6,083 nucleotides of DNA from an uncultured bacterium. GTDB lineage: Bacteria > Verrucomicrobiota > Kiritimatiellia > RFP12 > UBA1067. Under the pieces are notes generated by a model. It had not been told where the DNA came from. It searched no databases and saw only the letters and a list, made by a program, of their open reading frames with translations. Shown here one piece after another: positions 1 through 6,083 of the stretch. The stretch covers positions 1 through 6,083 of the forward strand of contig CACYEO010000183.1 in assembly GCA_902773475.1 (NCBI GenBank), written 5' to 3'. Positions within the stretch are counted from its first letter, which is position 1; every line of letters begins with the position of its first letter. Position numbers and translations under genes: made by a program.

Positions 1-1
1 C

Positions 2-706
2 ACGCCCGACATGTCCAAGAAGGTGCTCGTGACCGACATCCTCGGCGCGGAAGACCACTGCGGCGACATGGACTTCAAAGTCGGCGGCACGCGCAAGGGC
101 ATCACGGGCTTCCAGGTGGACCTGAAACTCCGCGGCCTCACGTGGGATCTCGTGGAAGGCGCCGTCAAGGCTGCGCACGACGCGCGCCTGAAGATCATCG
201 ACTACATGGAAAGCGTCATTCCCGCGCCGCGCGCCGAACTCAACAAGTTCGCCCCGCGCATCAAGGAAGTGTCGATTCCCGTGGACAAGATCGGCGCGCT
301 CATCGGCCCCGGCGGCTCCAACATCCACTCGATCGTCGAAACGACCGGCGCGCAGATCGACGTGGACGACGACGGCAAGGTCAGCATATTCGCGACATCG
401 GCCGACTCCATGGCCGCCGCCGAAAAGGCGGTGCTCTCCGTGGCTGCGGAAGCCGAACCCGGAAAGATCTACGAAGGCACCGTCACCGGAATCAAGGAAT
501 TCGGCGCTTTCGTGGAAATCCTGCCCGGAATGGACGGACTCTGCCACATTTCGGAGCTCTCCGACAAGCGCGTTCCAAGCGTCGAATCCGTCTGCAAGGT
601 CGGTGACAAGATGCTTGTGAAATGCCTTGACGTGGACGACCGCGGCCGGATCAAACTTTCGCGCCGCGCCGCCATGCACGAGGCCGACGCCGCGGCGAAC
701 GCCTGA
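2..706 (+). CDS. pnp: Polyribonucleotide nucleotidyltransferase (PNPase), C-terminal part; 5' end outside window
   Basis: PNPase is a phosphorolytic 3'-5' exoribonuclease of mRNA decay, usually trimeric and often part of the degradosome. Only the C-terminal third is here. The frame is open to the window edge, and the ATG at 11 is an internal methionine, not the start. Counting from that Met, residues 7-40 are the end of the second RNase PH domain. The motif EDHCGDMDFK carries D15, D21 and K23, which match the metal and catalytic residues D486, D492 and K494 of the E. coli enzyme. A KH domain follows at about 82-146 with the RNA-binding GPGG loop (99-102). An S1 domain lies at about 152-218 (GKIYEGTV, FGAFVEI, GLCHISEL, GRIKLSRR). 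The tail after S1 is only about a dozen residues, shorter than in E. coli. No frame damage is seen. Identification is near certain from motif order and content. Confidence 0.97.
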   Translation, partial: TPDMSKKVLVTDILGAEDHCGDMDFKVGGTRKGITGFQVDLKLRGLTWDLVEGAVKAAHDARLKIIDYMESVIPAPRAELNKFAPRIKEVSIPVDKIGALIGPGGSNIHSIVETTGAQIDVDDDGKVSIFATSADSMAAAEKAVLSVAAEAEPGKIYEGTVTGIKEFGAFVEILPGMDGLCHISELSDKRVPSVESVCKVGDKMLVKCLDVDDRGRIKLSRRAAMHEADAAANA

Positions 707-734
707 CGAAGGCGTACGCCAGGCGGTTCAATCG

Positions 735-774
735 GCAGGACGCGCGCCGGCTCCAAAAGCCGGCGCCGCCCTGC
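735..774 (+). other. Strong GC-rich hairpin in the pnp-aminotransferase spacer
   Basis: A perfect 9-bp stem is formed by GCGCCGGCT (744-752) and AGCCGGCGC (758-766) around the loop CCAAA. Beyond a small internal loop (740-743 against 767-769), GCAGG (735-739) pairs with CCTGC (770-774), lengthening the structure. It starts 28 bases after the pnp stop codon. No T-run follows, so it is not a standard intrinsic terminator. It could protect the pnp 3' end, be an RNase processing site, or be part of the leader of the next gene. The pairing is seen directly; the role is unknown. Confidence 0.6.
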
Positions 775-815
775 GCATACATCAAGCGCCAGACCCGAAA
801 CATTCCTTTATCCAA

Positions 816-2165
816 ATGGCTAACATCTCCACATCAGCGTCTCGGCAGGGGAATCCCCCTGCGCCGGCGCATGCGCTGCACCCGCTGGCGGCGGAACTCG
901 ACCGCACGCTCTCCGCGGACGGATGCGTCGTAGCGTCGCTGCTCGCCGAAACGGGACGGCGCGTATATTTCCCCTACGGCGGCATCCTCGGCCAGGGGAC
1001 CGAAGCAAAGTCGTGCGAGATAAACGCGACTATCGGCATGGCTTTCGAAGAGGACGGCTCGCCCCTCACGCTTGAATGCTTCGAGAAATCGGTGAACCTG
1101 CCGAAGCGGGCTTTCCTGTACTGCGGCTCGTTCGGCTCGCCGGAACTGCGCGCCGCGTGGCGCCAGATGCAGATACGCAAAAACCCCGGTCTCGCAGGCA
1201 AGACATTCTCGAACCCCGTTGTGACCAACGCCCTGACGCACGGGCTTAAAATCGCGGCGTCCCTTTTCGTGGAGCCGGGCGACACGCTGATCGTCCCCGA
1301 GCAGCGCTGGGACAACTACGATCTCATCTTCCGCGAAATGCACGATGCGCAGATCGCAGCATACCCGATGTTCTCGCCTTCGCGCGGATTCAACGCCGCC
1401 GGACTCGCCGCCCGCCTCGCCGAACCGGGCGACAAGAAGATCGTGCTTCTCAACTTCCCGAACAACCCCACCGGCTACACGGCTACGGACGAAGATGCGG
1501 CCGCAATCGTAGCGGCGCTGAAGAATGCCGCCGACTCCGGCAAAAAGATAGTGGCCGTGCTCGACGACGCCTACTTCGGCCTCGTATACGAAAAAGGCAT
1601 ACACGGCGAATCGCTCTTCACGGAACTTTGCGACGCTTCGCCCAACATCATAGCCGTGAAACTCGACGGAACCACGAAAGAAGACTACGTGTGGGGAATG
1701 CGCGTCGGGTTCGTCACCTTCGGCTGGAAAGGCGCATCCGCCAGCCAGCTGCGCGCGATGGAGGCCAAATCCGCCGGAATCGTGCGGGCAACGATTTCCA
1801 ACGTCTCGTCGCTGGGGCAGAACATGGCGGTCCGGGCCTACGCCGACCCGGAATTCGAAGCGCAGAAGCGTGAAAAATACGAAACGCTGCGCGCGCGCTA
1901 CCACGAAATCCGCCGCATACTTTCGGAACACGGCGAATACCTCGGCGCGTTCGAGGCGATGCCGTTCAACTCCGGCTACTTCATGTGCGTAAAGCCCAAA
2001 GGCGTGGACGCCGAAGCCGTCCGCCGCCGTCTCGTGGAGAAATACTCCACCGGCGTAATCGCGATATCCGGGCTTATCCGCCTGGCGTTTTCCACGATTC
2101 CGCTCGCGAAACTCGAAACGCTTTTCGCAAACGTCTATTCGGCAATCAACGATCTGCGCGCGTAA
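816..2165 (+). CDS. Fold-type I PLP-dependent aminotransferase (class I/II), substrate unknown
   Basis: This 449-residue protein is a cytosolic PLP enzyme of the aspartate aminotransferase fold, predicted to move an amino group between an amino acid and a 2-oxoacid. Visible landmarks are NFPNNPTGY (213-221; N217 is the usual PLP-ring Asn), LDDAYFGL (249-256; D250 bonds the pyridine nitrogen and Y253 the PLP oxygen), the Schiff-base lysine K288 in GTTKEDYVWGMRVG (285-298), and R422 in IRLAFS, the likely carboxylate-binding Arg. The frame stays open upstream to an ATG at 627, but that stretch lies inside pnp and the spacer. The ATG at 816 is chosen because it is the only Met codon after pnp and before the conserved body. 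It has no Shine-Dalgarno site. Transketolase follows after 27 bases, so co-transcription is likely. The exact substrate cannot be read from sequence; an aspartate, aromatic or alanine aminotransferase-like role is possible. Confidence 0.9.
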   Translation: MANISTSASRQGNPPAPAHALHPLAAELDRTLSADGCVVASLLAETGRRVYFPYGGILGQGTEAKSCEINATIGMAFEEDGSPLTLECFEKSVNLPKRAFLYCGSFGSPELRAAWRQMQIRKNPGLAGKTFSNPVVTNALTHGLKIAASLFVEPGDTLIVPEQRWDNYDLIFREMHDAQIAAYPMFSPSRGFNAAGLAARLAEPGDKKIVLLNFPNNPTGYTATDEDAAAIVAALKNAADSGKKIVAVLDDAYFGLVYEKGIHGESLFTELCDASPNIIAVKLDGTTKEDYVWGMRVGFVTFGWKGASASQLRAMEAKSAGIVRATISNVSSLGQNMAVRAYADPEFEAQKREKYETLRARYHEIRRILSEHGEYLGAFEAMPFNSGYFMCVKPKGVDAEAVRRRLVEKYSTGVIAISGLIRLAFSTIPLAKLETLFANVYSAINDLRA

Positions 2166-2177
2166 CGCGCCGCAAAG

Positions 2178-2183
2178 AAAGGA
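2178..2183 (+). promoter_or_regulatory. Ribosome binding site of transketolase
   Basis: AAAGGA ends 9 bases before the ATG at 2193, within a purine-rich stretch (2174-2183) in the 27-base gap after the aminotransferase. It supports the chosen transketolase start and contrasts with the aminotransferase, which has no such site. Confidence 0.7.
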
Positions 2184-2192
2184 CGCGCCAAA

Positions 2193-4205
2193 ATGGCAAT
2201 CACGAACGAACTGCTCACCAAGGCGGCGAACACCCTGCGCTGCCTCGCCATCGACATGATAGAGACCGCGAACTCCGGCCACCCCGGAGCGCCTCTCGGC
2301 ATGGCCGACATCGCCGCCGGCTTCTGGCTGCGGCACCACAAATTCGATCCGTCCGCCCCGGCATGGGCGGACCGCGACAGGCTCGTGTTTTCGGGCGGCC
2401 ACGCGTCAGCCCTCCTGTACGGGCTTCTCCACCTTTCCGGCGCGGGGCTCTCGATAGACGATCTCAAAAAATTCCGCCAGCTCGGCTCGCGCACTCCGGG
2501 GCACCCGGAACGGGGGCTCGTCCCGGGGGTGGAAGCGACAACCGGTCCTCTCGGCCAAGGATTCGCCATGGCTGTGGGCATGGCGCTTGCGGAGCGCATG
2601 CAGGCGGCCCGCGACAACACGCCCGGACACACGGTCGTCGACCACCGCACGTGGTGCTTCCTCGGCGACGGCGACATGGAGGAGGGCATTTCCCACGAAG
2701 CCGCCTCGTTCGCCGGCAACCTCAAGCTCAACAAACTCGTCTGCTTCTACGACGCCAACGGCATAACCATCGAAGGCGACGTGAAACTGGCGATGTCGGA
2801 CGACACGCGCCGCCGTTTCGAAGCGTACGGATGGAAAGTACTTGAAGCCGACGGCCACGACCACGATGCGGTCAACAAGGCGATACGCGTTGCGCTCCGC
2901 TCGGAAGACAAGCCCGTCCTGATAATCTGCCGCACTACAATCGGATTCGGCGCGCCCACGAAGAAAGCCACCGCAGACTGCCACGGCGCTCCGCTCGGAG
3001 CGGAAGAAGCCGCCGCGGCCAAGCAGGCCCTCGGCTTCGATCCCGCCGCCTCCTTCGCGGTGCCTGAAGACGTCTACGCCGCGTTTTCCTCCCGCGCGCG
3101 CTCCGTGCGCCGCATCCGCACGGCCTGGGAGAAAGACCTGGCCGCATGGGAAAAAGAAAACCCGGAAAAGGCCGGAATCCGCAAAGCGGCGGACGAAGGG
3201 CTCCTGCCGGCGAATCTCGAAGAATCCCTCCCGCAGTTCCCGGCGGACAAGCCCGTCGCGACGCGCGCCGCGTCCGGCGCGGTGATGAACGCGATCGCGC
3301 CGCTCGTTCCCGCGCTCGCGGGCGGCTCGGCCGACCTCGGCCCGTCCAACAAGACGTACCTCAAGAATTTCGCGGACATAAAGGCCGGCGATTTCTCCGG
3401 ACGCAACATACGTTTCGGAATCCGCGAGCTTGGAATGGCCGCAATCCTGAACGGCATGGCCGCGCACGGTTCGTTCCGTCCGTACGGCGCGACGTTCTTC
3501 GTGTTCTCCGACTACTGCCGCCCGGCGATCCGCCTGTCGGCGATGATGAAGCTGCCCGTGCTGTACGTCTTCTCGCACGATTCGTTCTACGTGGGGGAGG
3601 ACGGACCTACGCACGAGCCTGTCGAACACCTCGCGTCCTGGCGCATAATGCCGAACGTCCTGGTCCTGCGCCCTGCGGACGCCAACGAAACCGCGGCGGC
3701 GTGGATGCTCGCGCTCGAGCGGAAGGACGGGCCTACGATTCTCCTTCTGACGCGGCAGAACATGCCGGTCCTGCCCGCGAACCCCGCAGGCGTCCGCCGC
3801 GGCGGATACGTGGTGTACGACGAAACGCCCCTCAACCTCCCGCGCCCGATAGACATCGTGCTTGTCGCAACGGGTTCGGAAGTCTCGCTCGCGGTCGAGG
3901 CCGCGAAACGCCTCACCGCGGCCGGCCGCCGCGCGCGGGTCGTCTCCATGCCGTCCACGGAACTCTTCCTTTCGCAGTCGCAGCTCTACCGCGATTCCGT
4001 TCTTCCTCCCGAATGCGGACGCCGGCTCTTCATCGAGGCGGGCACGCGTTTCGGCTGGAACAGATTCGCAATCGATCCCGAACGCACCGGATACATAACG
4101 CTTGACCGTTTCGGCATGTCCGCGCCATGCAACGTGCTTGCGAAAGAGTTCGGTTTCACGGCGGAAAACGTCGTGTCGCGCGCAAGCGAACTTCTCGCGA
4201 AGTGA
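2193..4205 (+). CDS. tkt: Transketolase
   Basis: This 670-residue protein, close to the 663 of E. coli TktA, is a complete thiamine-diphosphate (ThDP) enzyme. It moves two-carbon ketol units in the non-oxidative pentose phosphate pathway (xylulose 5-phosphate to ribose 5-phosphate or erythrose 4-phosphate). The ThDP-binding domain has H30 (SGHPGAP), H70, H104 (TPGHPE), GPLGQG (118-123) and the metal/ThDP motif GDGDMEEG (158-165) ending at N189 in DANG; H264 lies in CHGAPLG. The pyrimidine domain has R358, S385 (GPSNK), catalytic E412 (GIRELGM), and H462, D470 and H474 in the HDSFYVGEDGPTHEP stretch, then R521 (TRQNM). The C-terminal domain runs from about 550 to 670. All residues expected for cofactor and sugar-phosphate binding are present, so it should be active. 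The start is fixed by AAAGGA and by the typical N-terminus. It lies 27 bases after the aminotransferase and ends at an intrinsic terminator. DXS is excluded by the length and the HDSFYVGEDGPTHEP and CHGAPLG motifs. Confidence 0.97.
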   Translation: MAITNELLTKAANTLRCLAIDMIETANSGHPGAPLGMADIAAGFWLRHHKFDPSAPAWADRDRLVFSGGHASALLYGLLHLSGAGLSIDDLKKFRQLGSRTPGHPERGLVPGVEATTGPLGQGFAMAVGMALAERMQAARDNTPGHTVVDHRTWCFLGDGDMEEGISHEAASFAGNLKLNKLVCFYDANGITIEGDVKLAMSDDTRRRFEAYGWKVLEADGHDHDAVNKAIRVALRSEDKPVLIICRTTIGFGAPTKKATADCHGAPLGAEEAAAAKQALGFDPAASFAVPEDVYAAFSSRARSVRRIRTAWEKDLAAWEKENPEKAGIRKAADEGLLPANLEESLPQFPADKPVATRAASGAVMNAIAPLVPALAGGSADLGPSNKTYLKNFADIKAGDFSGRNIRFGIRELGMAAILNGMAAHGSFRPYGATFFVFSDYCRPAIRLSAMMKLPVLYVFSHDSFYVGEDGPTHEPVEHLASWRIMPNVLVLRPADANETAAAWMLALERKDGPTILLLTRQNMPVLPANPAGVRRGGYVVYDETPLNLPRPIDIVLVATGSEVSLAVEAAKRLTAAGRRARVVSMPSTELFLSQSQLYRDSVLPPECGRRLFIEAGTRFGWNRFAIDPERTGYITLDRFGMSAPCNVLAKEFGFTAENVVSRASELLAK

Positions 4206-4218
4206 CAAAACGGCGCAA

Positions 4219-4236
4219 AGCGGGGCATGTCCCGCT
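4219..4236. other. Small hairpin between convergent genes
   Basis: AGCGGG (4219-4224) pairs with CCCGCT (4231-4236) around a six-base loop, extendable by one G-U pair. It begins 14 bases after the transketolase stop and precedes the main terminator hairpin. Read on the - strand it is followed by TTTG, so it might help end the pseudouridine synthase transcript. The pairing is seen; the function is inferred. Confidence 0.4.
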
Positions 4237-4246
4237 GCTGCAAACG

Positions 4247-4276
4247 CGCGCGCGGCGAAAAGCCGCGCGCGTTTTT
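4247..4276 (+). terminator. Intrinsic terminator after transketolase
   Basis: A 10-bp GC-only stem (4247-4256 with 4262-4271) around the loop GAAAA is followed at once by TTTTT (4272-4276), the textbook layout. The T-run overlaps the final bases of the stop codon of the convergent pseudouridine synthase gene. Read on the - strand the same stem is followed by CGCGTTTG, only a short T-run, so it is weaker in that direction. It ends the aminotransferase-transketolase transcript. Confidence 0.85.
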
Positions 4277-5264
4277 ATCGCATATAAGGCGCGAAATCCG
4301 CGGGGAGCGGCGACTCGAACGCCATTTCGCGTCCGCCCGCCGGATGCGGAAACGCAAGGCTGAAAGCGTGAAGCAGCTGCCTTTGCGGGACGGGGGAGAG
4401 CATTTTGTCGCGCGCAGGCTTCCCGTATGTCGCGTCGCCGGCCACAGGACAGCCCAATGATGCCATGTGGACGCGTATCTGGTGCGTGCGGCCGGTGTCG
4501 ATCAAGCATTCGACAAGCGAAAGCGCGCCGTAGCGTCCGACGGTTTTCCAGTGCGTGACGGCATTCTTTCCGTTGACTCGGACTATCGCCATCTTCTTTC
4601 TGTCCGCGGGCGACCTTCCGATCAGATTTTCGACCGTCCCGGACAGCGCCTGCGGACAGCCGTGAACGAGAGTCCTGTATATTTTCCGTATTCCGCCGGG
4701 CTTGTGGAAATTGTGCGCAAGCGACGCCATCGCCTGGGCGGTCTTGGCGACCACCATCAGACCTGACGTGTCGCGGTCGAGCCTGTGGACGATTCCGGGA
4801 CGCGCGACTCCGCCAATCCCGGCGAGCGACGGGCAGTGGTGCAGAATCGCGTTCACGAGGGTTCCGTCCGGATGTCCGGGCGCGGGATGGACTACGAGAC
4901 CGGCGGGCTTGTCTACCACGATCACGCTTTCGTCTTCATAGACGATGTTCAACGGAATATCCTGTGGAACCGGAACGGCGGGAACCGGGGGAGGGACGTG
5001 TACGCAAACGGTGTCGCCATCCTGCAGCTGCGTATTCGCGCGTTTCGCCTGCGTTCCGTTGAGGTAGACGAAACCGGCTTTTATCAAACCTTGGATGCGT
5101 GAACGCGAAAAACCGTCCGCAACCGATGCAAGCCAGCTGTCAAGCCGCCCGGAACCGGACCCGGAGACGGAAAACGAAAGGATTTCTCCGTCTTCAATCT
5201 CTTCGTCGATGCAGTCTTCGCCGGCTGCGGCGGCGCATTCCGGGTCTGTCACCAGAACCCCCAT
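4275..5264 (-). CDS. rluD: RluD/RluA-family 23S rRNA pseudouridine synthase
   Basis: This 329-residue protein (E. coli RluD has 326) is predicted to isomerise uridines to pseudouridine in large-subunit rRNA. After an acidic, Gly/Ser-rich N-terminus (about 1-37), an S4 RNA-binding domain spans about 38-92 (GRLDSWLA, SRSRIQGLI, VYLNG). A proline-rich linker (91-104) joins it to the catalytic domain. That domain has VVDKPAGLVVHP (116-127), the signature HRLDRDTSGLMVVAK (160-174) with catalytic D163, KIYRTLV (194-200) and DTGRTHQIRVHMA (256-268). The frame is open upstream to 5663, but that part overlaps the protease gene and is not conserved-looking. ATG 5264 is chosen because it leaves a family-typical length. 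No Shine-Dalgarno site precedes it. The overlap with the protease stop codon suggests translational coupling. The RluD assignment rests on the S4 domain and length; RluC or another RluA-type paralogue with a different target uridine is possible. Confidence 0.93.
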   Translation of the reverse strand: MGVLVTDPECAAAAGEDCIDEEIEDGEILSFSVSGSGSGRLDSWLASVADGFSRSRIQGLIKAGFVYLNGTQAKRANTQLQDGDTVCVHVPPPVPAVPVPQDIPLNIVYEDESVIVVDKPAGLVVHPAPGHPDGTLVNAILHHCPSLAGIGGVARPGIVHRLDRDTSGLMVVAKTAQAMASLAHNFHKPGGIRKIYRTLVHGCPQALSGTVENLIGRSPADRKKMAIVRVNGKNAVTHWKTVGRYGALSLVECLIDTGRTHQIRVHMASLGCPVAGDATYGKPARDKMLSPVPQRQLLHAFSLAFPHPAGGREMAFESPLPADFAPYMR

Positions 5265-6001
5265 TTGTCGAAAGGAGTCGAAGAAATCACAGTCCATCCG
5301 ATTATGAAATTCGTTGCGATGTGCGCCGATATCGCAGAAGCAAGCCCAAGGCGCATGGCGCACAGCCCATAGACGATTCCGGCCGCGGCGCCCGCGAGCC
5401 AGCGGTCGTGCTCCACCGAAAACAGAATCACAGTAATCGCGAACGCCGGGAAATCGAACTTGCCCAGCGGTATCGAAGCGAAGTGCCGTCCCTGCAGCCA
5501 TCGGTAGAGGAACGAACGGAAAAAAACCTCCTCGACTACCGGAATCACCAAAGCGGAGCCGGCAAGTTTCGCGTATGTGAGCGGCGCGCCGCATACGGAA
5601 GGCGCGTACGGGGAAGGCTCCCGTACGGTCTCCAGCCCGCAACCCGGCATTCCGGCGAGCCATTTTCTGTAGAACGCGACCGCTTCATCGGGAATGAAGC
5701 CGTCCATCTCGGGGACCATCCACAGGAAAGCCACTATGACACCCGCCAGGACGCCCAATGGTATTCCGCCCGGGCGCCGAAGGAATCCGAACGTGCCGTA
5801 CACCCGGGGGAGGCGCCAAAGAACTGTTGCCGCAACGGCGGTTGCCGCGGTGCGAAGCGCGTACGCCCACGCCGTGCGGGGCAGGAATGTCATCAACCCC
5901 GTCCAAACGGCGAACGGGACGATCGCCGCCGCGTTCCGCAGAAGCGCAGACTGCTTTTCGTAGGAATCTTCCGGGGATGCCGGTTTGCTCATGGAAGTCA
6001 C
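5249..6001 (-). CDS. CPBP intramembrane metalloprotease, CAAX prenyl protease-related (exosortase-associated type)
   Basis: This 250-residue, multi-spanning membrane protein has hydrophobic segments at about 22-40, 46-62, 80-97, 146-160, 185-196, 200-215 and 221-240. The family's catalytic motifs are in order: EEVFFR (E157, E158, R162), F194-x3-H198 in FSVEHD, and H227-x3-N231 in HIATN. These form the proposed glutamate/histidine metalloprotease site of the CPBP (Abi/Rce1-like) family. WLAG after the second motif and the ending KWGFW resemble the 'CAAX prenyl protease-related' group found in exosortase/PEP-CTERM bacteria; this subfamily call is from memory of the family pattern. The substrate is unknown. 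GTG 6001 is preferred because AGAGAGGA (6007-6014) lies 5 bases upstream; ATG 5992 would be 14 bases from it. It is the first gene of a probable two-gene operon with the pseudouridine synthase. No exosortase is in the window. Confidence 0.88.
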   Translation of the reverse strand: MTSMSKPASPEDSYEKQSALLRNAAAIVPFAVWTGLMTFLPRTAWAYALRTAATAVAATVLWRLPRVYGTFGFLRRPGGIPLGVLAGVIVAFLWMVPEMDGFIPDEAVAFYRKWLAGMPGCGLETVREPSPYAPSVCGAPLTYAKLAGSALVIPVVEEVFFRSFLYRWLQGRHFASIPLGKFDFPAFAITVILFSVEHDRWLAGAAAGIVYGLCAMRLGLASAISAHIATNFIIGWTVISSTPFDKWGFW

Positions 6002-6006
6002 CAGAG

Positions 6007-6014
6007 TCCTCTCT
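6007..6014 (-). promoter_or_regulatory. Ribosome binding site of the CPBP protease
   Basis: On the - strand AGAGAGGA ends 5 bases before GTG 6001 and 14 bases before the in-frame ATG at 5992. The spacing favours the GTG start and adds three residues (MTS) to the protein. Confidence 0.6.
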
Positions 6015-6028
6015 GAATGCGTGCGTGC

Positions 6029-6058
6029 AGTTTAACAAAACCGCCTCTTCCGGCGCAA
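6029..6058 (-). promoter_or_regulatory. Possible promoter of the protease-pseudouridine synthase operon
   Basis: On the - strand TTGCGC (6053-6058) and TAAACT (6029-6034) are separated by 18 bases and resemble sigma-70 -35 and -10 boxes. The -10 matches four of six consensus bases and the -35 only its TTG. It is the one AT-rich patch upstream of the gene. This is a weak match and a tentative call. Confidence 0.3.
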
Positions 6059-6083
6059 CCGGCGAAATTGCATCGGTGAATCC

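Noticed and set aside
627..815. Upstream extension of the aminotransferase frame to the ATG at 627
   Set aside because: This would overlap the S1 domain end of pnp in another frame and read through the hairpin; the extra 63 residues look like low-quality Arg/Pro/Ala-rich sequence.
834..2402. A 522-codon open frame antisense to the aminotransferase and the transketolase start
   Set aside because: It spans the boundary of two well-supported genes in the opposite direction and has biased, motif-free composition. It is a codon-bias shadow.
2406..4208. A 600-codon open frame antisense to transketolase
   Set aside because: It lies wholly opposite a clear transketolase, is very rich in Arg, Val and Gly, has no recognisable motif, and is the expected shadow of GC-rich codon use that avoids stop codons on the other strand.
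5265..5663. Upstream extension of the pseudouridine synthase frame to 5663
   Set aside because: It is out of frame within the well-supported protease gene, and the protein from 5264 already has the normal RluD length.
5099..6016. A 305-codon + strand frame opposite the protease and synthase start
   Set aside because: It is Arg-rich, has no domain motifs, and is antisense to two genes with intact catalytic motifs.
6050..6062. Short inverted repeat CCGG-N5-CCGG upstream of the protease
   Set aside because: A four-base stem is expected by chance in GC-rich DNA; it is not enough to call an operator.

Overview
The window is a GC-rich bacterial chromosome segment with ordinary, densely packed protein-coding genes. 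It holds five of them. Three are on the + strand: the 3' end of pnp (polynucleotide phosphorylase), a fold-type I PLP aminotransferase, and a complete transketolase. Two are on the - strand: a CPBP-type intramembrane protease followed by an RluD-type 23S rRNA pseudouridine synthase. The two groups converge on a short intergenic region (4206-4274) with two hairpins, one of them a good intrinsic terminator for the + strand. No tRNA, rRNA, CRISPR, insertion sequence or phage gene was seen, and no stretch over 300 bases lacks a gene.

The organism cannot be fixed from sequence alone. The protease has the features of the 'CAAX prenyl protease-related' family known from bacteria with exosortase/PEP-CTERM sorting: EEVFFR, FSVEH and HIATN motifs and an ending rich in Trp and Phe. 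Together with the GC-rich coding and variable Shine-Dalgarno use, this fits a Gram-negative lineage such as the Verrucomicrobiota/Lentisphaerota/Kiritimatiellota group. That placement is inference, not demonstration.

Layout: pnp ends at 706. A 109-base gap with a strong GC-rich hairpin follows. The aminotransferase (816-2165) has no recognisable Shine-Dalgarno site. Transketolase starts 27 bases later behind a clear AAAGGA site, so these two probably share a transcript. On the - strand the protease starts at a GTG (6001) with a good ribosome site. Its last 16 bases overlap the start of the pseudouridine synthase, suggesting one transcript with coupled translation.

The genes do not form one pathway. 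They cover RNA decay (pnp), rRNA modification (rluD-like), amino acid metabolism (aminotransferase), the non-oxidative pentose phosphate pathway (transketolase) and membrane proteolysis, possibly linked to surface-protein sorting. I found no convincing new multi-gene system. The points most worth a second look are the exosortase-type protease away from any visible exosortase, the aminotransferase's unusual PLP-lysine motif and start region, and the structured spacers.
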